Position numbers and translations under genes: made by a program. The notes below the pieces were generated by a model that made no database searches, had not been told where the DNA came from, and worked only from the letters and a program-made list of their open reading frames with translations. Of a stretch of DNA of 64,000 bases, positions 24,919-35,500 are shown piece after piece. Numbering within the stretch: position 1 is the first letter of the stretch; each line of letters starts with the position of its first letter. The DNA is from Platerodrilus igneus (Eukaryota; Arthropoda; Insecta; Coleoptera; Lycidae): NCBI GenBank assembly GCA_036346225.1, contig JARFIW010000588.1, positions 6,515,501 to 6,579,500 of the forward strand, written 5' to 3'.

Positions 24919-24919
<1 letters not shown>
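22588..24919 (-). mobile_element. Repeat X, copy 5 (interrupted by a solo LTR)
   Basis: Starts tatattgctgtgataaggggttg next to the mariner-derived element and follows copy 3 closely in layout: agcagaaaactgcatttattt, two ~120-bp units with acacc(t/c)-gtatatagag cores (22735-22880), acgcgtatttagaag, then after the LTR the degenerate repeats (24060-24390), agatcttattagttttaag and gaacgttctagg. The ordinary hairpin head is not evident and the end merges into (AT)n. Without the inserted LTR it is about 1.75 kb. Confidence 0.7.
23391..23965 (+). mobile_element. Solo LTR (gypsy-type ends), 575 bp
   Basis: Begins AGTTAAGG and ends ATAACT, the AGTTA...TAACT termini used by gypsy-group retrotransposons, and is flanked by a 4-bp direct repeat CGCG (23387-23390 and 23966-23969). 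The undisturbed target survives in X copy 3 (ccacgcgtaaaataaat, about 6710), which confirms the borders. A TATATAA box lies at 23612-23618 and AATAAA at 23860-23865, favouring the plus orientation. No internal region remains, so it arose by recombination between two LTRs of a full element. Confidence 0.82.

Positions 24920-24955
<36 letters not shown>
24920..24955. repeat. (AT)n microsatellite
   Basis: AT run shared as border by X copy 5 and V copy 1. Confidence 0.9.
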
Positions 24956-24956
<1 letters not shown>

Positions 24957-26682
24957 CTAAGAAATTGCCCCAGCGTTGGGCATACGATACATTTTGCTAT
25001 GAAATTGGCTTTTTATTATTTTAGGATTAACGAGCCCCTACGGTGGGCGTCATAAAATTTGCTGTGATACTAGCCCCAGCGTTGGGTCGTCATAAAATTT
25101 GCTGTAATACTCGCCCCACGATTGGGTGTACCATAAATTTGCTGTGATATTTCCTGTCTGATTCCTTTATTATTTTAAGCCCCAATGTTATGAAATGTTA
25201 AATTAGGCTTTTACCCCGAATAGATCTTATTGAATCAAATAAAGCAATTCTATAATACACAATATAATAATTGATAATATTTACAACTCTCAAAATTTTC
25301 CCTTTTTACAGAATATCTACATATACTAGATTTATGGTTTTCTTAAAGCCAGCAAAAGTATATTTTTCTTATTCAGGGACCTTCGAACGTTCCAAGATAC
25401 CTAGTTCCTTGTCATAAATTTTTAAGTGACTCTTTTTGATGACTCTTACAAATACACAATGTGATAAATATTAAATCAAAAACAGTTTTTAATAATAAAG
25501 TATATTAAGATTGCTAACCTGGAATGAGTTCTGTAGTTCCATCCTAGTCTATGATCTGCATCTCCTTTCTGTGTCCGCTTTCCTTATTAATGTTCCTGAC
25601 CCATAAATTGTTTCCAATTAAAATCGTACCAAGTCAAAGTATGTCCAAATTAGAATACTTTCATTTCTAAACTATCTCCAAAATTTGAGTATGTTCAAAG
25701 TTCGAAGTCCCAAATTAAAATCGTCTTAAATATCCCAAATTAGAGTCATCTCAATCAAAATATGTTCCAATTGAAAGTCAAAATTAAAAGGCTATATTAA
25801 AAGCCAAAATTAAAGTCCAGATTGAAAGCCTTGTTTTATTAATATTAGAAATGGATTTAATTAAGTCGTTTTACTTACGTCTATTTATAGATCGGCTTAT
25901 TTTCGTTGCACAAATTCTGGCACTTTTTAATTCTGATTTTCTTTGATTTTTGCTTCACTGGTTACGTAAGTTCTTAACACTTTTGAACATAGTCGTTGCT
26001 CAGTTTGAATATAGACTAATCTGTCGCTCGGTTACTATCGTATATATAAGGCGTACCCCCACCTGATTTCATTGGCTTATTTACATTCTGGGACGATACT
26101 TCTGTTTATCTTGCATACCTCGGGATTTTTACCAATTATTTAGTTTAAATCTTTTAATGCATCCCGCATATCGTGGTAATATTTGAGAATTTCCAACTTT
26201 TGCCTTTTATTAACTCACGTATTTGGATGTTTGTTAATGTTTATCGTCTAAATTGAATCGCTTGGTGCTTGTTTATTTCTACAGAATATTGGTTTTCTGA
26301 ACAAATATGATTTCTTCCCGTCACGTATGATTTTCTAATAATGAATTATTTAGAATGCGTGTACGATGATATTTTTGACGCAATTGTTACATCTTTTCAA
26401 TGCTAATTTATCTAGGTTTCTCGGTGATTTAATTTCGATGCAATTTGTTGCGTTTTAAAATCTAATCTTTACTTGTAAACTACTCTTAGACATATTTATG
26501 TTCTCATGCATTTAATCCCGTGTATTTTATATACAGTGTGCTCTCAATTAACAATATGTAGGGTGACCGATTTACTCCTATAATTTCTGGAATTGTGTGC
26601 TTTTCTTAATGTGGAAGTTGTTTTTATTTATTCTACGACCCCCATGACTTAACCTACCCCTAAACTACCCTATGATCATAGC

Positions 26683-26684
<2 letters not shown>
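24953..26684 (+). mobile_element. Repeat V, copy 1
   Basis: Left terminus atattgctaagaaattg; right terminus ctaccctatgatcatagca running into (AT)n. The head (24966-25165) has four hairpin units, the last three in strict tandem at about 41 bp: gccccagcgttgggtcgtca, cgccccacgattgggtgtac and relatives, each followed by aaatttgctgtgatact. The body has ccttcgaacgttccaag, gattgctaacctgg, degenerate ~30-bp repeats (25600-25840) and an acgtatttggatg block, in the same order as in X, so V is a diverged relative of X. No gene. Confidence 0.7.

Positions 26685-26716
<32 letters not shown>
26685..26716. repeat. (AT)n microsatellite
   Basis: AT run between V copies 1 and 2. Confidence 0.85.
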
Positions 26717-26719
<3 letters not shown>

Positions 26720-28246
26720 TGCTATGCTATAAAATAGCCTTTTTGGATATTAAGCCCCTACGATGGGCGCCATTCCTTTTGCTGTGATATCAAAAGCCCC
26801 TACAAGCCTCACCATTGGTGCGCAATTCTTTTTGCTATGATATCGCCCTTACGATTGGGCATTATTTTTAATTGATATGATATTCCTATTATACGACGAT
26901 AAAGATTGTTTAACCCTTACTCTTTCTACTGTTTAAATAAATTTAAATAAATTTAAATGAAGCAATCCAAAGAGTACACAATATAATGATTGATAATAAT
27001 ATGTACAATTTTATATAAATTTAAAATTTAGCCCCTGAATAGAACATTAACATTTTCAAATTTATGATTCCCTGAAAGCGAGCAAAAATATCTTTTTAAT
27101 TACTTTTAACTACCTTCGAACGTTCTAAGATACTTTCCCTGTTTTCAAATTTGCAAATGACCTTTTTGTTGACTCTTAGAGACACAATATATAGGAAATA
27201 TTAAAATTGAAACAGTCTCTAACTAATAAAATATTTAAGATCGCTAACCTGCGTTTTTCTTTCCTTGTCACTGGAGTTACCTCACAGTATCTGTGTTCAG
27301 CATCTCTTGCTACACTCGTTCCACTTATTGCTTGTAGTTTCCCTCGGATTCCATGAGTGTTCTTACTTTTGTTTAATTAGTCGTATTTTTTACGTATACT
27401 AAATTATAAACTTTTCACTAATTAATACTATCACGTAAATTTCTACTACATACTAACCTGATTCGTGCCTTGTTATATATAAACTAAATGTTTATTCATT
27501 CTACATTGTATTTATAAACCCTCCTAGCAATGCTTTAATTGGTGCGCGTCGCGTGTTTATTGATAATCTCCGCCTGTCTCTGTAGTACCTTGTTATTTCT
27601 CAATTTCCTGGTTTTAATTGTTGTTCCTACCATCCATCCCACACGAAGACATTCAATATATCATAGCATATTCTTAGAATTTCCAAATATTGCTTTTATT
27701 ATGTCACGTTTTTTTTATTTGTCGTTTCAAAAGTCCAAAACTTATCGCACAATTAACCGTCTGGTGTTTATTTGTTATTAAAATATGTTGGTTTTCTAAA
27801 TGAATGTACTATTTCTAGTCACGTATTTAATGACGTATTAGAATGCGTTTTCTTATACATGCGTTGATATTTTCGACGAAATTATTAAATATCCAGAATG
27901 CCAGTTTATCTATCTTTCCCAATAATGTATTTATATTGATGCAATTAGTTGCGTTTAGAACATTATCTTTACTCGTAAATTATACTTAAAACATATTACA
28001 CGACGTACATATTATTATTTTAGCTAAATGGTATCGGATTATTGCAAAATGAGCTTTTTTCTTATGCATTAAATCAAATATACTATATATACAGTGTGCT
28101 CGCAATTGACTTATTCTAAAATAGTCGATTTACTCCTATAACGGATGGAATTATTTGGTTTTCTTAAAGTTAAAATTATTTATATCTATTCTACGACCCC
28201 TATGACTTAATCTACCCTTAAACTACCCTTTTATTATAGCAATATA
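26714..28246 (+). mobile_element. Repeat V, copy 2
   Basis: Same orientation and layout as V copy 1: atattgctatgctat start, head units gcccctacgatgggcgccat and cgcccttacgattgggcatt (26750-26870), ccttcgaacgttctaag, gatcgctaacctgc, the cagtgtgctcgcaattgac block and ccttaaactaccctt-ttattatagcaata end. It lacks most of the degenerate ~30-bp repeat field and is therefore shorter (about 1.5 kb). The 80-codon plus frame at 27539 is not conserved in copy 1. Confidence 0.7.
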
Positions 28247-28469
28247 TATTTTTGTGGATTTATAAGTTATAATGGATGTTAGATATGTCGGATAATTATT
28301 TATGGCAGGGTACCCCATGAATATACAAATCATTTAAAATTTAAGACATTTTTCAAAACGATAGTATAGAAATTTACAATTTACAATAAACTTTAGGGTT
28401 AATTTTGCGTCATTGTAACATAACTGTAGAGATTAATTACAAATATGAGTTAGGAAATGTAGTTTCGGG

Positions 28470-28985
28470 CAACCGCTATACCGCGTAAATGTTGTACTCG
28501 CGATATAATCCCCGCCAATTGTAACTTATACCGCACACGTTTTAAAAGTGATGCAACCGCTTTCTAAGTCAATTTGCAAGCACAATTTAAAACAAAACAA
28601 AGTACTTACATTCTCAGGGTCGCGCGATGTTTTACAAGATGGGTTCAATTCACGCCTCGTTGAATCAGATTTCACTCCGTTCTTCCTGTGTCTTCTATGC
28701 TCGTAGGGGACGAAGGAACACCAGGTAGAGGAAGGACACAAGGCAAGATAAAAAGGAACTTACATGCCTAAAAAAGAAAAAACACACGACACAGATATAT
28801 GTTGTTTCGTCGAGGGCTCGTAACTTAATGGCGTCTTATAACACCGCGCGCGAACTCCGCATTTTTTGCGCAGACGCGACTGTCCGGGACGACGAAAATT
28901 GACATATTCATTTAAAAATACGCGGCAATTTACCTTATAAATTATAACTAAAACATGCTACATGCCATTTTGGCATATAACACCG
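28470..28985. repeat. Repeat Z, copy 1
   Basis: About 515 bp matching 48409-48935. Shared blocks: cgctttctaagtcaatttgc, aagcacaatttaaaacaaaa, the tcgtcgagggctcgt and taatggcgtcttataacacc stretch, ttttgcgcagacgc, cggcaattt and acatgccattttggcat (a small palindrome near the right end). Unusually GC-rich for the region. Non-coding; class uncertain. Confidence 0.6.
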
Positions 28986-29065
28986 TAAAGTGTAGTGTAA
29001 AAACTTGTATCTTAAAGAAGTAGCTTGTAGGTTTATTAATCTGAAAGTTTTCAGATTCACTATAT

Positions 29066-30183
29066 AGTGAAAATCAATCTAGCATAATGTTGAAATAATG
29101 TGTTAAATAATGTGCTACCGGCCTAATTTTTCTGTCGTGTCTTGTGACTAAACCAAATAAACCTACTACCGCTCCATCCCTATCCTCACCTACAACTGCA
29201 TTAAAATCTCCCGTAATTATTACATTTTCGTATCCTTTTGCGAATGTTAGCATGTCTTCAATATTTTTGTAGATCGCTTCCACCTCCCCATCACCGTAGC
29301 ATTCCCTTCCACCGATTCTGTATGAGTTATCCTCAAGTTTCCGCCCAAAAAATCCCCCACCTCTGTCCATCGAAATTCGCCAACCTCTACTATGTCTAAT
29401 ACTAGCCCATACATTTCAATTTTTAAATTCTGTAGCATATCTACTTTGCTTCGTATTTCTAGCATTCAACGACCCACTTGCAAAATATAGGCGGTTCTTT
29501 TTTTAAGTTTGTTGATCACATCATCTGAAGTAGTCCCCTCCCGTAGATCCGAATAGCGGACTATTTTAACTGTGGCTGCTCCATGGCGTATTTGGTATGC
29601 GTATGTGACTACTATACCCAAGGTCCCGGGTTCGAATTCCGACACGGTCCGCTTGAAAAATATTAGGCGAGCATTTTACAAAAATACGCCCTCGTTCGGA
29701 TGAGAGTTAAAATGTAGGTCACGTGTGTTAGTGTGGTCATGCACGTTAAAGATCCCTACCTTTCTTGGAACAGCAAGGGTTTAGTAAAATTTCTAGGTAA
29801 AAAAATTCGCTTTCTTACCAATGTGGTACTTTCGAGTGGAGCGTTGGACATCAAATATAGGGAACTATTTTAACTCAGGAATCTTTAACCTCACAGAATG
29901 TCGCCATTTTGAAAATATTTTGGTATGCTGTATACTTGTGAGATAATGTGGTAGTTTCCCGTTGCCTTCCAAATCGCACTAGCGTGTCTTAGAATGTCAT
30001 ATCAACCCGTATGGTTTATGCCACTCTAAGTACCGAAAGATTTACTGCGCTCAAGACCTTACAGTCTGGTTCCTCGCTAAAGACCCCACTGATTTGGTTA
30101 AACCCGTAGTTTGGCTCTTTAGTTCACTGAACTCGCAAGCCATTCTACCCGTTTTAGTATTTTAGAACATCTTCAAGGTACGG
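29066..30183 (-). pseudogene. RTE-type LINE, 5' leader and endonuclease fragment
   Basis: Minus-strand copy holding the element's 5' region (right side, to about 30183) and the start of its apurinic-endonuclease domain. Two overlapping frames (29247-29465 and 29074-29370) give LDIVEVGEFRWTEVGDF and VIITGDFNAVVGEDRDGAVV; the GDFN motif contains catalytic Asp and Asn of this nuclease family. It stops where the partner copy at 57365 continues, so it is truncated and frameshifted. The 5' leader matches 58020-58447. A SINE is inserted at 29572-29863. The element is inert in gene B's intron and antisense to it. Confidence 0.75.
29572..29863 (+). mobile_element. tRNA-derived SINE with 12-bp target duplication
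   Basis: About 292 bp flanked by the direct repeat actattttaact (29560-29571 and 29864-29875), which interrupts the RTE leader at a point intact in the 58.1-kb copy. The 5' end resembles a tRNA with a polymerase III promoter: A box TGGCGTATTTGG near 29584 and B box GGTTCGAATTCC near 29631. The body contains gatgagagttaaaatgtagg and gcacgttaaagatccctacc, reminiscent of a conserved central domain of some invertebrate SINEs (from memory). The tail is an A-rich atcaaatatagg rather than a long poly(A). Confidence 0.88.
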
Positions 30184-30381
30184 GTCCGTTTAGAAAAAGA
30201 ACAAGTATATGATTTTACATTGTTAGAAAAGGTGTTTAGTGGGGATGAAAAATTGGATAACGAGATTGCAATGAGAGCGAATACTTCACATAAAGTAGTT
30301 TGAAGTATACGGTCTGTTGCAAGGAATGGAATGATACCAAAAGAAACAAAACTTACTAGTAGAAGAAGTTATGTTTGCGAA
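30184..30381 (+). pseudogene. LINE reverse-transcriptase C-terminal fragment, plus strand
   Basis: A plus-strand frame from 30184 reads VRLEKEQVYDFTLLEKVFSG, then a DEKLDNEIAMR segment, one TGA, then GMIPKETKL. This follows the post-catalytic region of RTE-like reverse transcriptases (LE.V..F.YLG...S.DG..D.EI..R......K..L). It faces the minus-strand RTE fragment that ends just left of it. Heavily decayed, about 66 codons. Confidence 0.5.
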
Positions 30382-30618
30382 CTTAATGGTATTTTCCTTC
30401 GATGAAACTTTAATTTAAACGAATTTGTTGCCAAAAAAACCAGTACTCCTTTTTAATTCTCACGATACGCGGGGTGAAATAGCAATATAGCAAGATAATT
30501 ACAAATAAATAAACAAATGGCCGATTACCTACTTAACATTGGTGGACCTTCTAAGAATGTACTACACCCAATGCTAATTGAGGATGTTCGCCGACTGAAA
30601 CTAATACGTTTCTAGCTA
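30382..30618. other. Unassigned spacer
   Basis: Short AT-rich stretch of intron between the LINE fragment and the fold-back. I see nothing in it. Confidence 0.4.
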
Positions 30619-31158
30619 CTTGATAATTAATAATTTTGTCTGGCATTAGGAAATTAATTCGAGCATAGCGGACGAAAATTAATATAAATTGTTAGTTACT
30701 TTGTAAAACGACAATTCCAATGGCCGGTTTCACTGTTATTGCAGCTCCTCAGATTGGAACATTTCTCTCTGCAAAACAACCAACAAAGATCTTGAAATTT
30801 GTTTATTTATTTTTCATCTTGTCTTTTAACTAGTTTTTAAAATTTTGTCTGGTAATTCTATCTATGCTATCATGTAGGAGACATGTAAAAGTTACCGATA
30901 GTTTGTTGCTCACATTCAAGTATAGGGGGCGCATGGGTTACATTTTGCAAATATTAATACACTATGATTTGTGTATAATTTCAAGATCTTTGTTGGTTGT
31001 TTTGCAGAGAGCAATGGTTCAATCCGAGGAGCTGCAATAACAGCGAAACTGGTCATTGTAATGTTCTGTTTTCAAAATAACCAACAATTTACATTAATTT
31101 TTGTTCACTATGCTCGAATTACTTTCCTAATGCCAGATAAAATTATTCATTATCAGGA
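30619..31158. repeat. Fold-back: 180-bp inverted arms around a 180-bp spacer
   Basis: Arms 30619-30798 and 30979-31158 are inverted copies (for example cagctcctcagattgg against ccgaggagctg, and gcaaaacaaccaacaaagat against atctttgttggttgttttgc). By eye about 85-90 percent identical. The spacer 30799-30978 is AT-rich. The right arm is the segment shared with gene A (12065 onward), so the left arm is an extra inverted copy present only here or lost from gene A. It lies 400 bp before the exon 2 acceptor and could form a stable hairpin in the pre-mRNA. Confidence 0.75.
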
Positions 31159-31550
31159 TAATTATAATATACATAATAAATGAACTAGATTAAATATCTT
31201 AGAATTTCAAATAAATAATTTTAAATCTACAAATTTATTAACAATAATATTATCGTGGCAAAACGTTCTAACCTGTACTACAATGTTGTCCTTAAAATTA
31301 GTGTTGAAAAATTTATTTTATTTCCATAATTAGCATTGATGCAATTTTTATAAAAATTTTAAAGAAGCAAATTTAGTGTATTGATTCTGATATAGAAATA
31401 TGCAGTAGAAATCATTTCCTTAGTGATAAAAAAAAGTTATAATTTATAACTAAAAAATTATACAAAATTAACCAACGATCGGTTTCGCTGTTTTCTCAGC
31501 TTCTTTACAACCCTTATTAGAGCAATTAAAAGAAAACATTTTTGTTTTAG

Positions 31551-32003
31551 GATTCTAGGAAATCTCCTAAACCAACGCAAGTATGCTTTCTCGACTGGCA
31601 ATTGTCACGTTTGGGCTCCCCTGCCTTGGACTTATCCTATTTTCTATTTACTAGCACAGATAGAAAATTACGAGATGAACATTACAATCACCTAATTGAA
31701 GAATATTACAGAAGTCTTTCGACATTTCTGTCGGAGTTAGGAAGCAATGCTGATAACTTATTTCCGTTTGAAGTACTACAAGAGCATCTAAAGAAATTTT
31801 CTATGTGGGGATTACTCATGGCAATAATGGTGATCCATATAATGGTTAGTGAAACGGAAGAGATTCCGGACGTACATAGTATTGAGTATGAAGATTCTTC
31901 TACACTAAGTAAATTTAGATTTGAAACAAAAAATTCGGACAAGTATAATATTAGAATTAGGGACGTTGTATTAGATTTTGTTAAATTTAATTACGATTTT
32001 TAG
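31551..32003 (+). CDS. EcKL gene B, exon 2 (ecdysteroid-kinase-like)
   Basis: Completes the gene begun at 15445. The acceptor is tttttgttttag, AG at 31549-31550, phase 0; translation continues from FKYD into DSRKSPKPTQVCFLDWQLSR, so residue 287 is the LDWQ metal-binding Asp that follows the HGD motif of exon 1. Stop TAG 32001-32003. It differs from the gene A exon at 8 of 150 residues, mostly in the C-terminal lobe (for example Lys to Arg, Val to Ala, Trp to Arg), with no stop or frameshift, so the gene looks intact. Its intron is 15,290 bp and almost wholly mobile DNA. The ancestral 3' UTR is cut about 18 bases after the stop. Confidence 0.9.
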   Translation, partial: DSRKSPKPTQVCFLDWQLSRLGSPALDLSYFLFTSTDRKLRDEHYNHLIEEYYRSLSTFLSELGSNADNLFPFEVLQEHLKKFSMWGLLMAIMVIHIMVSETEEIPDVHSIEYEDSSTLSKFRFETKNSDKYNIRIRDVVLDFVKFNYDF

Positions 32004-32035
32004 TTATTTAAAATCTCTTTTCGCCTGCCTAATCT

Positions 32036-32096
32036 GTTAATTTACCGCCCTCATAGTAGGGCAGTAAATTAGATTTACCGCCCTTGGGCGGTAAGA
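32036..32096. repeat. Two adjacent hairpins directly after gene B
   Basis: aatttaccgccct / agggcagtaaatt (13-bp arms, one mismatch, 6-nt loop) is followed at once by the perfect TTACCGCCC-TT-GGGCGGTAA. They begin about 35 bases past the stop codon, exactly where similarity to gene A has just ended, so they belong to an inserted sequence. They would fall in the 3' UTR of gene B mRNA. Possibly the end of a small palindromic transposon. Confidence 0.7.
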
Positions 32097-32392
32097 TCTT
32101 TACTTGCAGTCGTAAATTTGAAAAGATCCATTTTACAGTAAGCACTTGTTAGTTTTTACTATAACAACAAATTTGAACGAAACATCAGAGATTTTACTTT
32201 TGAAATTCTGAGTTGTTTTATATACAAATCATATAGAAGTTTGTTACTAAATGTAAGAATAATTTACGAATGCTTAACCAAATAATATTCTTTATTCTTT
32301 ATTTCCTTAAGCAAATACAAAAAAGTGTGTGTTCGTCGTGCATATTAGAGTTTTGGGTATACTTATTTAATTATTATTATTATTGGTTTTCT
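32097..32392. other. Unassigned spacer
   Basis: AT-rich, no credible gene or repeat partner. It must contain the working 3' end of gene B if transcription ends here; ccaaataatattctttattc near 32280 is not a canonical signal. Confidence 0.4.
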
Positions 32393-32595
32393 TACTTTTT
32401 TTTACATTTCCTTTTTTTTTGTTTTTTTGGCAGTTTTTGGTTATAATGCTCTTATCATGTTAAAATCACGCCAGGTCGAAATCTATAATTTTTCAATCCT
32501 CCCACCATCTCCTCCCGACTTACACACGATTATCACCGTCTAATCTCGCAACCTTTCTTGCGAACTCTCTATAGGCTGTCCAGAACGCCTTCTGG

Positions 32596-35500
32596 TTAGC
32601 CAGTTCCCCCGACTTCCTCTAGGCTGTTTGGCCATGCTAGACCTACGATAGCTAATTTTGTATCAGCCAACCCTCGATTTGCCGCTTCAAGCGGGCAGTC
32701 GAAGAGTACGTGTTCTGCGCTTTTTGCGCCCTCACCGCATTCACGGTGGTCGTTGTTGGTTAACCCGAACTTGTGTAAATACGCTTTCAGGGCGCCGTGT
32801 CCTGTTATCAACTGAACCATTTTATGATCGAGTTTTACCTCGATCTTACCTCTAGCTTCTAAGCTCGGTATGAATTTGTAGGTCAACCTGCCCGTGGCAG
32901 CGTTGTTCCACCTCTCTTCCCATTGTCGGATTGACTTTTTACGCAGCTTTCTTTTAATCAAAGACTTCGGTATCGACGAATGTGATATTCGAAAGTCTCC
33001 CGTCGCGGCCTCTTTAGCTAATTTATCAGCCCTATCCTTTCCTACGTTACCATTGTGCGACCTGACCCAACAGAACTTTAAACGTCGAAACTCGAGCGCC
33101 GTACGCGCTATCCTCCAGACGTCCGCTTGGGGGTCTGTCGAGGTGTTCATGTTTGTTAAAACCGTCAGCGCCGATTTACTATCACTGATTATATAATACT
33201 CGTCTCTGCCCGTATGGTTTATTACCTAATCGATAGCCTCTCGTATGGCTACCAATTCGCACTGGAAAATTGTGCTCCAGTTCGCGTGTTTGGTTTAAAA
33301 CCGAAACACCTCTCTTTCCTGCTTATACACGACAAACGCCGCGCCTGCTTGCCCATCGTCCATACGTGAACCGTCCGTATAAATTCTAATACCCATCGCG
33401 TCCTTATCACCTTCGACAAACTCGATTCCTCTAATATCAGCCGGGTGCCCCAACTCAGATACAACGATCTTTCTTGCAATTTCCCTATTACCAAGATTAA
33501 GATCTTCGATAATTTCGCGCCCTTTTCCTATATTTATTAATCGCCTATCACTAATCTCCCTTACGACATATTCGATAGGGAGAGTCCTACTGATCACCAA
33601 GACCGCCTCCGTGGAGGTGGTCCTGTACGTCCTCGCCGCTTTTACTGCGGTTATGCGTTGTACGCTCGTCAATTGACGCACCTCCCTGACTTTACAACCT
33701 TCTGCCCATACAGAAGCTGCGTACAGCATCGCCGGCTCAATTGCTCCGGCATAAACCGTTTTAGCGATTCACCCCTGAAATCCCACTTTATTTTAGCCGC
33801 CGCCATCATTTTATTTGATATTTGGCCGTCTTTACTTTTTACGTATTGTACGTGCGCTTTCCAATTTAATTTATCGTCGATCTTGACGCCGAGGTAGGTA
33901 ATACAATTTTTAAACGGGATTTTCTCCCCTCCTAGCTCTAGCCTAGAAGGTCTCTGTCCTGGTTTCGTGCCGAAATAAAGCGCCTCTGACTTTGCCGTGT
34001 TAAATTTTAATTTTACCGCCTGCGACCATTCGTGTAATTTATTAAGCGCCTTGTTCGGTTTTGTGCGCATATCCATTAACAATCTCGATCTTACAATTAA
34101 AAGCGTGTCATCCGCAAACCCAACGATTGAGCATCCTGCGGGCAACTTGACCCTAAAGATGCTCTCATACAACAACTTCCAAAATGTGGGACCACAACAT
34201 GACTTCTGCGGAAATCCCCTTTCCACCTCACGCGACAGAACTTCACCCGGAAGTTCAACCTGTGCCAATCGCCCCGAGAAATAACTCTTGACCAAAGACA
34301 TCAAGTTTCGCGGACAACCCCTACGATCTAACTCGCAAACGATTAATGGCCACCAGGTAGCATCAAATGCTCCTGAAATGTCCAAAGCAACAACAACACA
34401 GTACTCTTTAGCATTTCTCGCCTGCTTTATTTCCCCGACAACAAACTCTAACGCGTCGATAGCCGACTTGCCCTGCACGAAACCAAACTGTCAGATATTA
34501 AAACCGCCACTGTCTCGCACTAGGTGCTCAACACGCGTAGTCATAACGCGATCTAAAACTTTCCCCAGCACCGGTAGCAAGCTAATTGGACGATAACTGC
34601 CCAGATCTGACGCATCCGCCTTTTTAGGTTTGGGTATAAATTTCACGTTCTGGATTTTCCAGCAACGCGGAAAAACGCCCCTTTCTAAACAAAGATTAAA
34701 CAACCCGACAAAGACACACGGAGCTAACAGGCACGCCTCCAGAGCTGCGTCTGAAGTGATTTCATCATGCCCCGATGCTTTCTTAGGGTTCATCCTCCTA
34801 AGAGCCCTGACGACCTCGTGAACTAGGATTGCCTTATCGGCACCTGTTCCTTGCACCTCTGCATCTTCCCGACGTACTAAATCGTGTGACCCTTCATCCC
34901 CCTCGAGATTATCCGATGGGAAAAATTTCTCTAGTAAATATTCCGCCGTGGTTTTAAAACCTTCCGTGTACTTGCCATTTGTTTTCTTTATATTACCGAG
35001 CTCAATTTTTTGTTGTTTTCCTTTAATTACGCGGCATGCGGTTCCCCAAGGTTCTTTCTCTGAGTTTCGCGTGCAGAATTCTTTAAATTTATTCGTTCGC
35101 GTTTCTTCTATTAATATTTTATATCCGCGGTAACTTTGATTATATTCTATTTTCCGTTGTTTTCTTATATCTCCCGAGGCGCGTTGATAGCGGCGCCTTA
35201 GGTTACGCGTTTCTGCCCGCTTGGTCGTTAGTTCCCGGGTCCACCAGGGTACGCTGTCTTTAACTGTTCTCTTTTGCCGCATGGAATACGACGACGCGTC
35301 TACCACCGCGTCGTTTAGTTTTTTCGCGAGTGTTTCTACTTCGTCTGCCTCTCGGCAGTTAAATAGCTCATTTTCGAGCACAGGGATGCTTTCGCCAAAT
35401 TTTTGTTTAAATCGCTCCCAATTTGCTTTTTTATTACAGAACCGCGGAAATATAGTTAGCTGCTCGTTTGCGTTTGTTTTGGTTTCAACGTCCCATGTTA

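Noticed and set aside
24966..25165. Regularly spaced hairpin units that look like a CRISPR array
   Set aside because: Units are head repeats of a dispersed eukaryotic element; the so-called spacers are nearly identical to one another and there are no cas genes.
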